26,149 bases of DNA from a virus, in the IMG/VR virus record IMGVR_UViG_3300009008_000216, positions 1-26,149 of that record; one strand, written 5' to 3'. The translations under genes and the position numbers were made by a program. Each line of letters starts with the position of its first letter. Position 1 is the first letter of the stretch. The notes below the pieces were generated by a model. The model did no database searches. It was not told where the DNA came from and worked only from the letters and a program-made list of their open reading frames with translations. Shown piece after piece: positions 14,983 to 23,447 of this stretch.

Positions 14983-16652
14983 TACATTTTACTAATGTTA
15001 AGTGGAAGAATTTTCTTTCAACAGGTAATAAGTTTTCTGAAATAATTTTAGATGATACTAAAACTACATTAATGATTGGTACTAATGGTGCAGGTAAATC
15101 TACTATGATGGATGCAATTAGTTTTGGTTTGTTTGGTAAACCATTTAGAAAAATTAAACTAGGTCAGTTGGTTAATTCTATTAATAGAAAAAACTGTATG
15201 GTTGAGTTGGACTTTAAGACAGGTGGTAAAGAATATAAAATTAAACGTGGTCTAAAACCTGCAAAGTTCGAAATATACGTAGATGGTGTTATGCAAGACC
15301 AAGATGCGGCCGCTAAAGACAGTCAAGAATTCCTTGAAAGATATGTATTAAAGATGAATGAAAAATCATTCAGACAAATTGTTGTATTGGGTAGTGGTTC
15401 ATTTGTTCCTTTTATGAGATTAAAGGCTGGTGAAAGACGTTCTATTATTGAAGAATTGTTAGATATTCAAATCTTTGGTGTTATGAATGATTTGGTTAAA
15501 GAACGTGTTTCAGAAAATAAAAACGATTTAAAAGACATTACACATAAAATAGAATTATTACACCAACATATTGAGTTGCAAGAGGAACATTTACATAAGT
15601 TAAATGAAGATAAGCATATTTTAATTGATAAGAAAAAGGTGTTTATTGATACGTGTAATGAAGATATTGTTAAATTGGAAAATGAAATAACTGAGTTAAA
15701 GGTTGCAACAAGTAATTTTGAAAAGGTTAAACGTGATAAGAATTCATTTAATAATTTTCAAACCACATTTAATAATAAAATAGAAACAATTAATAAACAA
15801 CTTAGACTTATTATTACAAACTCATCTTGTCCTGCTTGTGGTCAGGAAATTGATAAAAACCATATGGATGAAATGGGTGAAAGTTTAACTACTAAACGTG
15901 AGGGTATTGAAAAGGGGTTAGAAGAAGTTACTGCAAAGTTAACAGAAACCACAAAAACATTAGATCAAATACAGACGGATTTACAAAGTATTGTTAATAA
16001 ACAAAACCAAATAACAAATCTTAATGATACTTGTACACGTGTAAATAATGAAATTTCTGAAACATTAAATGAAGTTGTTGAGGTGGTTGATAATAAAGAC
16101 CTACAGGAAAAGAAAGTTGAAATAGATCAACACCACGATACAAAATATGAATTGCAAGAGGAAAAACACGATTTAAATACTGTGCAAGAATTATTGAAGG
16201 ATAGTGGTATTAAAACTGTTGTTATTAAAAACTATTTACCACTAATTAATCAATTAATTAATAAGTACCTATCTTCGCTTAATTTTTATATTAACTTTAA
16301 TCTTGATGAAAATTTCAATGAAACTATTAAATCACGTGGACGTGATGAATTTGCATATGGTTCATTTTCTGAAGGTGAAAAGTTAAGAATTGACCTTGCA
16401 TTGTTATTTACTTGGAGGGAAATTGCCAAGTTGAAATCTTCAGTATCTACAAACCTTTTAATACTTGATGAAATTTTCGATAGTTCTTTAGATAACACTG
16501 GTATTGAAGATTTTCTTGGTATCTTAAATGCACTTGGTAGCGAGGTTAATGCATTTGTTATATCACACAAAGGACAACAGATTATAGACAAGTTTGGTAG
16601 GGTGATAAAAATAACAAAAGACAAGAATTTTAGTAAAATTTCTGATAATTAA
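14979..16652 (+). CDS. gp46: Recombination endonuclease subunit, Rad50/SbcC-type ATPase
   Basis: 557 aa (T4 gp46 is 560). It is the ABC-type ATPase partner of gp47. Walker A IGTNGAGKS (33-41), Q-loop region near VLGSGSFVPFMRL, a long coiled coil broken by a zinc hook CPAC (C284, C287), signature FSEGEKLRIDLAL, Walker B LLILDEIFDSSLD and the His switch VISHKGQ are all present. The hook allows two complexes to join. Translation is coupled to gp47 by the ATGA overlap. No clear terminator follows in the 126 bases before the next gene. Confidence 0.96.
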   Translation: MIHFTNVKWKNFLSTGNKFSEIILDDTKTTLMIGTNGAGKSTMMDAISFGLFGKPFRKIKLGQLVNSINRKNCMVELDFKTGGKEYKIKRGLKPAKFEIYVDGVMQDQDAAAKDSQEFLERYVLKMNEKSFRQIVVLGSGSFVPFMRLKAGERRSIIEELLDIQIFGVMNDLVKERVSENKNDLKDITHKIELLHQHIELQEEHLHKLNEDKHILIDKKKVFIDTCNEDIVKLENEITELKVATSNFEKVKRDKNSFNNFQTTFNNKIETINKQLRLIITNSSCPACGQEIDKNHMDEMGESLTTKREGIEKGLEEVTAKLTETTKTLDQIQTDLQSIVNKQNQITNLNDTCTRVNNEISETLNEVVEVVDNKDLQEKKVEIDQHHDTKYELQEEKHDLNTVQELLKDSGIKTVVIKNYLPLINQLINKYLSSLNFYINFNLDENFNETIKSRGRDEFAYGSFSEGEKLRIDLALLFTWREIAKLKSSVSTNLLILDEIFDSSLDNTGIEDFLGILNALGSEVNAFVISHKGQQIIDKFGRVIKITKDKNFSKISDN

Positions 16653-16719
16653 TTCACACTTTTCATATATTTCTTTAATAATCAATAACTTACATTAGAA
16701 ATTAAATTCTAAAAAACCC

Positions 16720-16747
16720 TCGACAAGGGGGCGAATTAGTGTATAAT
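16720..16747 (+). promoter_or_regulatory. Sigma70-type promoter of the CobT-like gene
   Basis: TCGACA (16720-16725), a 16-base spacer and TATAAT (16742-16747). The -35 sits inside a small CCCT/AGGG inverted repeat. The promoter merges into the 25-base leader shared with the CobS-like gene. Confidence 0.75.
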
Positions 16748-16763
16748 GATCAGTGTTGGTTCG
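16739..16763 (+). repeat. Promoter-leader direct repeat, copy 1
   Basis: A 25-base block that begins GTGTATAATGATCAG and ends TGTTGGTTCG is identical to 19082-19106. It covers the -10 box and the first bases of the transcript, and contains the palindrome TGATCA just after the -10. AAAGGAGAAAT and the ATG follow within 16 bases. Confidence 0.85.
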
Positions 16764-16778
16764 GATTAAAGGAGAAAT

Positions 16779-19022
16779 ATGACAAATAAAGTAAATATTG
16801 AAGCGAAAAACACTCTTGCTCGTCTAATGGCGACAGAGAACATTACGGTTCAACACAAAAAGGTACAAACTGCCTCTTTTGATGTTAAGAACCGTGTCTT
16901 GAATCTTCCAATTTGGGAAGATATGTCAAACGTATTATATGAAGGGTTGATTGGACACGAAGTTGGTCACGCTCTTTACACACCATTTGAAGAATGGAAA
17001 GAATTCGTTAAAGAAAACCCAAACCTTAAAGATTATGCTAACGTCATTGAGGACGCTCGAATTGAACGTCTTATGAAAGTGAAATATGCAGGTATGAATA
17101 AAACATTCTTTGGGATGTATGATGAATTAAATATGAAGGATTTCTTTGGACTCCGTGGACGTGATATGGATGAATTTGGTATCCTTGATCGTATTAACCT
17201 ACGTTTTAAGTTGGGTTCACGTGCCGAAGTTACTTTTACTGAGGAAGAAGCCCGTATTGTTGATAAAGTTGCTTCTACTAAAACCTTCCAAGATGTGTTG
17301 GATTTAACACTTGAACTTGCTGAATATGCCAAAAATGAGGAACTAAACACTGACTTTGATAATATGGAGTTTTCTGACAGTGATGAAGACTTTGACATTG
17401 ATGATTTTGAGGAAAGTGATGGTGGTTCTAATGCTTCTCCACGTCCTTCACCTAAAGATAATAATGAAGATGGTGAAGGTGGTGCCGGTGATGAAGAAGA
17501 TGAAGACGGTGAAGATGGTGAAGATGGTAAAAGTGGTTCAGGTAATGACAGTGATGAAGACGGTGAAGATGGTAATGGTGATGGTAGTGGAAAAACTGAC
17601 CAACCACCTGCTTCAGAAACACAAAAAAACTTTGATGACCGTTTGGGTGAAATGAATGATGAAAATGCTTCAAACCCAATCTATGTTGATTTGCCTAACA
17701 TTGATTTAAAAAACACTGTTATTGGTTATAAAAATGTTGGGAGTGTTTTGAATGAGTTTTATGGACGTTCAGTTAATTATGACTATTGGGGTGACAACGG
17801 TGAAATCTTTAAAAAGAAAACCGACGATCAAATTGTTGCTTGGAAAAAGGATACTTTGCCTGTTGTAAATTATATGGTTAAAGAATTTGAAATGAAACAG
17901 GCCGCTACTGCCCATCGTCGCACTTCTGTTGGTAAGACTGGTGTTCTTGATACTAACAAAATGCACGCCTACAAATATGAAGAGGATATTTTCAAAAGGG
18001 TTGCTACTGTAAAAGATGGTAGAAACCACGCTTTGGTTATGTACGTTGATTGGTCGGGTTCAATGGCAGACAAAATATTAGGTACTGTAAAACAAACAAT
18101 TACCTTGGCGATGTTTGCACGAAAAGTTGGTATTCCGTTCCGTGTTTATGCTTTCACTAACTCTAGTGGTATTGGTGATTATAAGCCAAATAAAACACGT
18201 TTTTACCAAACTGAAGACAACGGTAATTTTGCTTTTGATCACCTAGAGTTGGGACGTATGACTTTGGTTGAGTTTTTCAATGAAAAGATGAATGCACGTG
18301 AGTTTAATGATGGAATTATTAACTTCTATAAACTTGGTCTTTCTGTTAGTTATTCAAGATATGATTCAATTCAAACACCTATTGGTTTTGGACTTGCTTC
18401 GACACCATTAAACGAGTGTATTATTGCTTCATATGAACAAGTTGAAAATTTCAAACGTGAATGTGGAAAAGAAAAGGTTAATGTTATTTTCCTAACTGAT
18501 GGTGATTCTGATGGAAATGATAGATACTACAGTGTTGATGAAACGTGTACTAAATATCCAACTAGATGGGGTGAAGGAAGATCACACCTTGCAATCCGTG
18601 ACCCAAAAACAAAGAAAATTGTTTCTGCTGTTACTGATGAATATAATAGGAATGGTATGACACAATCGTTACTAACTGCATTGGGTGAACGTTGTAAGGT
18701 TAATGTGATTGGTTTCTTTTTGACTGATAAACGTACTATTAAATATGCAATTGAGCGTAATTTTAAATGGGAAGAGGGTGCCGTTGTTAAGAAAAAACTA
18801 ACCAAAAATGGTTATGTTTCTATGGCTTCTGAAGGTTATGATAAATACTTTATGGTTAATGATAGAGTTATGGATAAAGAAGTTGAAATGCCTGATGAAG
18901 TTGCTCGTAAAGATGATGGTTCTGTTAATAAAGGAAAATTGAGAACTGCATTTAAAAAGTTTTCAAAAGGACGTAAGGTTAACAAGATGTTGTTGAATGA
19001 ATTTGTTCAAATGGTTGCCTAA
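16779..19022 (+). CDS. cobT: CobT-like protein: HExxH metallopeptidase-like plus von Willebrand A domain
   Basis: 747 aa. T4-like marine phages carry this next to a CobS-like ATPase and it is often labelled cobaltochelatase CobT. Visible parts: an N-terminal domain with HEVGH (60-64) and NVIEDARIER (88-97), a zinc-metallopeptidase-like pair; a very acidic Asp/Glu/Gly linker (about 185-280); and a C-terminal VWA domain with the MIDAS start DWSGSM (D424-M429) and FLTDGDSDGN further on. A MoxR ATPase plus VWA protein suggests a remodelling machine rather than B12 synthesis, and no other cobalamin gene is present. It has its own promoter and AAAGGAGAAA site. Substrate unknown. Confidence 0.85.
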   Translation: MTNKVNIEAKNTLARLMATENITVQHKKVQTASFDVKNRVLNLPIWEDMSNVLYEGLIGHEVGHALYTPFEEWKEFVKENPNLKDYANVIEDARIERLMKVKYAGMNKTFFGMYDELNMKDFFGLRGRDMDEFGILDRINLRFKLGSRAEVTFTEEEARIVDKVASTKTFQDVLDLTLELAEYAKNEELNTDFDNMEFSDSDEDFDIDDFEESDGGSNASPRPSPKDNNEDGEGGAGDEEDEDGEDGEDGKSGSGNDSDEDGEDGNGDGSGKTDQPPASETQKNFDDRLGEMNDENASNPIYVDLPNIDLKNTVIGYKNVGSVLNEFYGRSVNYDYWGDNGEIFKKKTDDQIVAWKKDTLPVVNYMVKEFEMKQAATAHRRTSVGKTGVLDTNKMHAYKYEEDIFKRVATVKDGRNHALVMYVDWSGSMADKILGTVKQTITLAMFARKVGIPFRVYAFTNSSGIGDYKPNKTRFYQTEDNGNFAFDHLELGRMTLVEFFNEKMNAREFNDGIINFYKLGLSVSYSRYDSIQTPIGFGLASTPLNECIIASYEQVENFKRECGKEKVNVIFLTDGDSDGNDRYYSVDETCTKYPTRWGEGRSHLAIRDPKTKKIVSAVTDEYNRNGMTQSLLTALGERCKVNVIGFFLTDKRTIKYAIERNFKWEEGAVVKKKLTKNGYVSMASEGYDKYFMVNDRVMDKEVEMPDEVARKDDGSVNKGKLRTAFKKFSKGRKVNKMLLNEFVQMVA

Positions 19023-19062
19023 TAACCATTTGAATAATGTGGAAATAAATGTGAAAAAATGC

Positions 19063-19090
19063 TGGACATGATACTAAATTCGTGTATAAT
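19063..19090 (+). promoter_or_regulatory. Sigma70-type promoter of the CobS-like gene
   Basis: TGGACA (19063-19068), a 16-base spacer and TATAAT (19085-19090), with the same spacing as the promoter at 16720. After the shared leader, GTTGG (19098-19102) can pair with CCAAC (19115-19119) ahead of the AAAGGAG site. Confidence 0.78.
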
Positions 19091-19106
19091 GATCAGTGTT
19101 GGTTCG
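19082..19106 (+). repeat. Promoter-leader direct repeat, copy 2
   Basis: Identical over 25 bases to 16739-16763. The two copies diverge immediately on both sides, so identity is confined to the -10, the TGATCA palindrome and the first part of the transcript. Confidence 0.85.
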
Positions 19107-19143
19107 AGGAAGTTCCAACTAATTAAATAAAAAAGGAGTAAAT

Positions 19144-20334
19144 ATGAGTAAAATTGTTAATATTAATGACTTTGGTGCCGCTGCTGAAGAGTTGTTCGGT
19201 ACTACTGAGATTACGAAAGGACAAGCCAAGGTTATTAAATCGACCTATGATGTTTGTGTTCCACAAGTAGTTTTTGATGGTTCAACTAACCGTGTTGCCC
19301 GTGGTGTTTATAAAATTCCAACCACTGGTGCTGGTATTGCCCCACCTAAAGTTGTTCAAGAGGTTGCAAAGACTGTTGTTAATGAAACCGTTGCTGAGAA
19401 AAAAGTTGGTACGACTGGTGCGATGGAACTTGATGCGTCAATTAGTTTTATCCCTAAAGTTGATAAGACATATGTTTCTTGGGGTAATGCGAATGACATT
19501 AAGAAAATTATTAAATCTAAATTGTTTTTTCCTGTTTACCTGACTGGTATGTCTGGAAACGGTAAAACGTTTGGAATTGAACAAACTTGTGCGTCACTTG
19601 GACGTGAAATGATTCGAGTGAACTTTACTGCTGAAACGGATGAAGATGATTTGTTTGGTGGTTTCCGACTTGTGAATGGTGAAACTGTGTTCCAATACGG
19701 GCCAGTTGTTGAAGCAATGAAACGTGGTGCTGTTCTTTTGCTTGACGAAATTGACCTTGCGTCTTCTAAAGTTATGGCACTTCAATCAGTCCTTGAAGGA
19801 AAGGGTTATTTTATTAAGAAACGTGGTGAGTGGGTTGAGCCCGCTGATGGTTTCACGGTGATTGCTACTGCGAATACTAAAGGTAAAGGTTCTGATGATG
19901 GACGTTTTGTTGGTACTAACGTTCTGAATGAAGCATTCCTTGACCGTTTTTCAATTACTTTATACCAGGCATACCCTTCCGAAGCAATTGAGAAAAAGAT
20001 TCTTACCAAAGCCGCTGAAGGATTTGGGTTGCGTTCTGCCGAAGTTGATGCGTTTATTCCGAACCTTACAATGTGGGGCGACATTATTCGTAAGACTTTT
20101 GAAGACGGTGGTGTTGATGAAATTATTTCAACTCGCCGACTGGTTGATATTCTAAAGTCTTATTCAATCTTCGGAAATAAAGAAAAAGCAATTAAGATGT
20201 CTATTGAACGTTTTGATGACGAAACTAAAGAATCATTCCTTTCTCTTTATGAAAAGATTGATGCTGGTGTTGGTACGAGTGAGTATGGTACTGAAACTAC
20301 GTTTGAGGATGTTGAAGATTACAAAACTGCTTAA
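19144..20334 (+). CDS. cobS: CobS-like MoxR-family AAA+ ATPase
   Basis: 396 aa. The N-terminal ~110 residues are variable, then an AAA+ core: Walker A GMSGNGKT (135-142), a MoxR-type insert with NFTAETDEDDLFGGFRLVNG (160-179), Walker B VLLLDEID (197-204), sensor ATANT (241-245) and the arginine finger region AFLDRFS (R269). MoxR/CobS ATPases act with VWA partners, and the CobT-like gene just upstream is such a partner. They are separately transcribed from near-identical promoters. Cobaltochelatase activity is only the family label; a phage-specific remodelling role is inferred. Confidence 0.9.
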   Translation: MSKIVNINDFGAAAEELFGTTEITKGQAKVIKSTYDVCVPQVVFDGSTNRVARGVYKIPTTGAGIAPPKVVQEVAKTVVNETVAEKKVGTTGAMELDASISFIPKVDKTYVSWGNANDIKKIIKSKLFFPVYLTGMSGNGKTFGIEQTCASLGREMIRVNFTAETDEDDLFGGFRLVNGETVFQYGPVVEAMKRGAVLLLDEIDLASSKVMALQSVLEGKGYFIKKRGEWVEPADGFTVIATANTKGKGSDDGRFVGTNVLNEAFLDRFSITLYQAYPSEAIEKKILTKAAEGFGLRSAEVDAFIPNLTMWGDIIRKTFEDGGVDEIISTRRLVDILKSYSIFGNKEKAIKMSIERFDDETKESFLSLYEKIDAGVGTSEYGTETTFEDVEDYKTA

Positions 20335-20352
20335 ATAATAAACACTAAATAA

Positions 20353-20376
20353 AACACCTCGATAATTCGGGGTGTT
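20353..20376 (+). terminator. Terminator-like hairpin after the CobS-like gene
   Basis: AACACCTCGA pairs with TTCGGGGTGTT around a TAAT loop, giving a 10-bp stem with one T-G wobble. It is followed by GTTAC rather than a clean T-run, so termination may be partial, allowing read-through into the next gene, which shows no promoter of its own. Confidence 0.6.
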
Positions 20377-20403
20377 GTTACAATTAAAATATAGGAGAAA
20401 AAT

Positions 20404-20766
20404 ATGAGTTGTGATATGGAATATGATGAGTTGCACGATGCATACCATCAATTATTGGAAAGAGAATCATTTAATTTTAAATATGGTGAAGGTAGGGTGC
20501 TAGACGACGTAGACGATTACATCAGAGGGACATATACATCACACTATACAAACGAAGACAACGACGTTCAGACGTTGGATGTGTTTGAATCGAGGGGAAC
20601 ACTAGGTACTACCTCTGTTGATAATGCAATTAAATACCTAATGAGGTATGGGAAAAAGAAGGGTAAAAATAAAATGGATTTGATTAAATCCATTCATTAC
20701 CTTATTCTTGCTACTGCATTTGATGAGAAAAATGGTGAGTTTGATTCGGATACAATTTTTGAGTAA
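20404..20766 (+). CDS. DUF3310-type phage protein
   Basis: 120 aa. The C-terminal half SVDNAIKYLMRYGKKKGKNK then MDLIKSIHYLILA (about 76-108) matches the pattern of the DUF3310 family (N/D-A-x-K-Y-x-x-R-x-G-K-K ... DLxKAxxYL), common in phages and of unknown biochemical role, often near nucleotide-metabolism or replication genes. The N-terminal half is acidic and unassigned. AGGAGAAA precedes the ATG. It lies after a leaky-looking hairpin and before the promoter of gene 45, so it may depend on read-through from cobS. Confidence 0.75.
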   Translation: MSCDMEYDELHDAYHQLLERESFNFKYGEGRVLDDVDDYIRGTYTSHYTNEDNDVQTLDVFESRGTLGTTSVDNAIKYLMRYGKKKGKNKMDLIKSIHYLILATAFDEKNGEFDSDTIFE

Positions 20767-20768
20767 AC

Positions 20769-20797
20769 TTGCAATTGGGTATTTTGTGTGTTATAAT
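20769..20797 (+). promoter_or_regulatory. Extended -10 promoter of the replication operon
   Basis: TTGCAA (20769-20774), a 17-base spacer and TATAAT (20792-20797) preceded by TGT. It begins 2 bases after the preceding stop codon. It should drive 45-44-mazG-trx-62-regA. Confidence 0.8.
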
Positions 20798-20828
20798 ATA
20801 CCTAACAATTATTATAAAGGAAATATAA

Positions 20829-21488
20829 ATGAAATTAAGTGAAAATACAATTGGGGTTCTAAAGAACTTCGCTACCATTAACCAATCAATTCTAATTAAG
20901 GATGGTTCTACTATTGATACAATGAGCGTTCAAAAGAACGTCCTTGCACAAAGTAAAGTTGAGGAAGACTTTCCTAATGAATTTGGTATTTATGATTTAA
21001 ACGAATTCCTTGCTACATTATCATTGTTTGAAGCACCCGAATTGGAATTTGGTGATAATTCGGTTACAATTACCGATGGTAAATCTACAACCTCTTATTG
21101 GTATGCAGATAAATCAATTATTGTATATCCAGAAAAGGAAATTACAATGCCTGCTACTGAAATTAAATTCACACTGACTGAAAGTAATTTGTCCAAACTA
21201 CAACGTGCAACTGGTACTTTAGGTTTGAGTGATTTGTGTATTAAGAATGTTGATGATAAGATTGTTGCAGAAGTACAGGATAAACGTAATAGTACATCTA
21301 ATACATATTCAATTGAAGTTGGTGATTATGATGGTGCTGAAAATTTCAACTTTTATTTCCTAACAGAACGTATGAAGATGTTACCGAATGATTATGAGGT
21401 TGAAATTTCATCTAAGAACATTTCTAAGTTTACTTGTGGTGATTTAGTTTATTGGGTTGCATTGGAGAGTGATTCTACATATGGATAA
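20829..21488 (+). CDS. gp45: Sliding clamp / late-transcription coactivator
   Basis: 219 aa (T4 gp45 is 228). The trimeric ring tethers DNA polymerase and also activates late transcription by tracking along DNA and contacting gp55. The N-terminus MKLSENTIGVLKNFATINQS is almost the same as T4 (MKLSKDTTALLKNFATINSG); IYDLNEFLATLSLF, VGDYDGAENFNF and the end YWVALESDST also match. The start region AAGGAAATATAAATGAAATT resembles the T4 gene 45 start, a known RegA target; regA is in the same operon. Its end overlaps gene 44 by 8 bases. Confidence 0.96.
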   Translation: MKLSENTIGVLKNFATINQSILIKDGSTIDTMSVQKNVLAQSKVEEDFPNEFGIYDLNEFLATLSLFEAPELEFGDNSVTITDGKSTTSYWYADKSIIVYPEKEITMPATEIKFTLTESNLSKLQRATGTLGLSDLCIKNVDDKIVAEVQDKRNSTSNTYSIEVGDYDGAENFNFYFLTERMKMLPNDYEVEISSKNISKFTCGDLVYWVALESDSTYG

Positions 21489-22428
21489 ACAAGATGAATT
21501 CTTATGGGTGGAGAAATATCGCCCACAAAAAATTGATGATTGTATATTACCAGATGATATAAAATCAACGTTCAAGGAATTTGTTGAAAATGGTGACATG
21601 CCTAATTTGTTATTATCTGGTACTGCAGGAACAGGTAAAACTACTGTTGCTAAGGCACTATGTAACGAATTAGGATATACGTCACTTGTTGTTAATGGTT
21701 CACTTGATCGTAACCTCGATACATTAAGAAACGAGATTGCATCATTTGCCAGTACGGTATCGTTTGATGGTGGTAAAAAGTGCATCATACTTGATGAAGC
21801 AGACTATCTAAATCCAAACTCATTCCAACCTGCTCTACGTGGGTTTATTGAGCAATTTAGTAAAAACGTCCGTTTCATTTTAACGTGTAACTTCAAAGAT
21901 AAAATCATTGAACCAATTCATTCTAGAACTACATTCATTGATTTCCGTAGCACTAAAAAAGAAATGCCTGAAATGATGGGTAGTTTAATGAAACGAATTC
22001 TTTCTATTTTAGAAGAAGAAAATGTTGAAGTTTCTAGTCCTAAAGTGGTTGCCGAGGTAATTAAAAAACATTACCCAGATATACGTAGAATTTTAAATGA
22101 ACTTCAACGTTATTCTGCAGGTGGTATTATTGATGAAGGTATTCTTGCTAACGTTGGTGAAACTAATGTAAAACGGTTGATGAAGAACCTTAAAGAAAAG
22201 GATTTTGGATCAATGCGACAGTGGGTAGTGGAAAATATCGATACAGACCCTGTCCGTATTTTTAGAACCATTTATGATAATATGTATGATTATTTAGAAC
22301 CATCATCAATACCTCAAGTTGTATTGTTAATTGGTGAGTATCAATATAAACAGGCGTTTGTCGCAGATAGGGAAATTAATTTAGTTGCCTTTTTAACAGA
22401 AGTAATGGTAGAAGCGGAGTGGAAATAA
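21481..22428 (+). CDS. gp44: Clamp loader ATPase subunit
   Basis: 315 aa (T4 gp44 is 319). With gp62 it opens and loads the gp45 clamp. EKYRPQKIDD at 11-20, Walker A GTAGTGKT (47-54), Walker B IILDEAD (102-108) and the HSRT segment (147-150) are the expected AAA+ loader motifs. An upstream in-frame ATG exists at 21457, but it would add eight unrelated residues. The start at 21481 gives MDKQDEFLWVEKYRPQ, the usual family beginning, and overlaps the gene 45 stop. The stop overlaps the mazG start (TAATG). Confidence 0.96.
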   Translation: MDKQDEFLWVEKYRPQKIDDCILPDDIKSTFKEFVENGDMPNLLLSGTAGTGKTTVAKALCNELGYTSLVVNGSLDRNLDTLRNEIASFASTVSFDGGKKCIILDEADYLNPNSFQPALRGFIEQFSKNVRFILTCNFKDKIIEPIHSRTTFIDFRSTKKEMPEMMGSLMKRILSILEEENVEVSSPKVVAEVIKKHYPDIRRILNELQRYSAGGIIDEGILANVGETNVKRLMKNLKEKDFGSMRQWVVENIDTDPVRIFRTIYDNMYDYLEPSSIPQVVLLIGEYQYKQAFVADREINLVAFLTEVMVEAEWK

Positions 22429-22724
22429 TGAGCAATAAAAATATGCATATTGATAAATGGTTTAATGATAGGGGTATTACTGAAAATGGTAAACCTATGA
22501 CACAAGCAATTAAAACATTGGAAGAACTTACAGAACTATTTGATGCTTTGAATAAAGATAATAAACACGAAGTGATGGATGCAATTGGTGATATTTACGT
22601 AACATTAAGGGGTGTTTGTTTAACTTATGGTGTTCGTATGGATGATTGCATTGACCAAGCATATAATGAAATCAAAGATCGTAAGGGGTATTTAACACCA
22701 GAAGGTATGTTTGTTAAGGAGTAA
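22428..22724 (+). CDS. mazG: MazG-like nucleotide pyrophosphohydrolase
   Basis: 98 aa from this start. The helical MazG pattern is present: LEELTELFDAL with E32, E33 and E36, then EVMDAIGDIYVTLRGVC with E48, D51 and D55, which would hold the metal ions that hydrolyse NTPs or dNTPs. Such enzymes are common in marine phages and may adjust nucleotide or alarmone pools. An in-frame ATG at 22419 lies inside gene 44; 22428 has GGAG 8 bases upstream and is preferred. It interrupts the 44-62 pair found adjacent in T4. Confidence 0.85.
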   Translation: MSNKNMHIDKWFNDRGITENGKPMTQAIKTLEELTELFDALNKDNKHEVMDAIGDIYVTLRGVCLTYGVRMDDCIDQAYNEIKDRKGYLTPEGMFVKE

Positions 22725-22726
22725 AT

Positions 22727-23044
22727 ATGAAAACTAAACTAAAAGTCGTAACAGAAAAGGCGGCACTTAATATTGTGAAAGAAAAGGATGATGTTGTTAT
22801 TGTTCATTCTAAAGATGGTTGTCCAGTTTGTGAATATTTCATTCCAGAAGTATTAGAACCACTTTTTGAGGATTATCCTAATGTAACTGTAAGAATGGTA
22901 AAAGAGCAATTGACATTCCCTGCACCATCACATCCAGTCACTTATTTCTTTAAGAATGGTAAATGTATTATGCACCCTAGTGGTTCTGCACCCGATAATG
23001 CAGTTCGTGAAATGATGGATAAGTTATATGGCAAATCTGTTTAA
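22727..23044 (+). CDS. Thioredoxin-fold protein with CPVC motif
   Basis: 105 aa. A small thioredoxin-like domain: beta strand DVVIVHSKDG, redox motif CPVC (C32, C35), helix, then SHPVTYFFKNG with the expected cis-proline (P70). It probably reduces a phage or host protein; ribonucleotide reductase is a usual partner of phage thioredoxins and glutaredoxins, but none is encoded in this window. AAGGAG precedes the ATG. Its 3' end overlaps gene 62 by 17 bases, so it is fixed in the clamp-loader operon. Whether it is closer to glutaredoxin or thioredoxin cannot be decided here. Confidence 0.8.
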   Translation: MKTKLKVVTEKAALNIVKEKDDVVIVHSKDGCPVCEYFIPEVLEPLFEDYPNVTVRMVKEQLTFPAPSHPVTYFFKNGKCIMHPSGSAPDNAVREMMDKLYGKSV

Positions 23045-23447
23045 AGATATAATACCTGATTTAAATTATGGTCATAAAAACCTAATTAGAACAGGGGATA
23101 TGGATGAAAAAGATTATACTAAGAATACGTTTTTAATAAACCGTTCTTTAAGTATGTCGCCTGATACTATTTTATATACAAATGAAATGAATCATTACTA
23201 TGACCTTGATAGTGTGCTTCAATATGATTATCTTATAAATACTATAAGAAAGAAGAAGAGGTATAATAAGTGGGCAAAAAACACTAAAAAAACCTCTAAT
23301 CTTGAACTTATACAAGAGTATTATAATTATAATGAGCAACGGGCAGTTGAGGTTTTACCATTATTGTCTGAAGATCATTTTGACTTTATAAGAAGCAAAA
23401 TGAACAAGGGTGGTAATGATGAATTATCAAGAGGAAAACACAAGTGA
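23028..23447 (+). CDS. gp62: Clamp loader small subunit (divergent)
   Basis: 139 aa (T4 gp62 is 187). Support comes from the short start ANLFKDIIPDLN (T4 SLFKDDIQLN), the central KKKRYNKWAK (T4 GKRYGKWAK), and the position just before regA. It would form the single non-ATPase subunit of the 4:1 gp44/gp62 loader. The protein is shorter and less similar than the other replication proteins. The ATG lies inside the preceding gene without a clear Shine-Dalgarno site, so translation is probably coupled. It overlaps regA by 32 bases. Confidence 0.82.
   Translation: MANLFKDIIPDLNYGHKNLIRTGDMDEKDYTKNTFLINRSLSMSPDTILYTNEMNHYYDLDSVLQYDYLINTIRKKKRYNKWAKNTKKTSNLELIQEYYNYNEQRAVEVLPLLSEDHFDFIRSKMNKGGNDELSRGKHK

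Noticed and set aside
16711-16730. Minus-strand terminator (CCCT/AGGG stem followed by T-run)
   Set aside because: The stem is only 4 bp, there is no minus-strand gene, and the sequence is better explained by the -35 region of the plus-strand promoter.
17452-17679. Minus-strand open frame rich in His and Leu
   Set aside because: It is the shadow of the Asp/Glu/Gly-rich linker of the CobT-like gene; low-complexity DNA keeps the other frames open.
19098-19120. tRNA T-arm-like GTTGGTTCGAGG in the CobS-like leader
   Set aside because: The second half of the arm is displaced (loop of 12) and no acceptor or anticodon stem is found around it.
23234-23241. TATAAATA inside gene 62
   Set aside because: It falls in coding sequence, lacks the ATAGTAT flank of the other late promoters, and no late gene starts soon after it.
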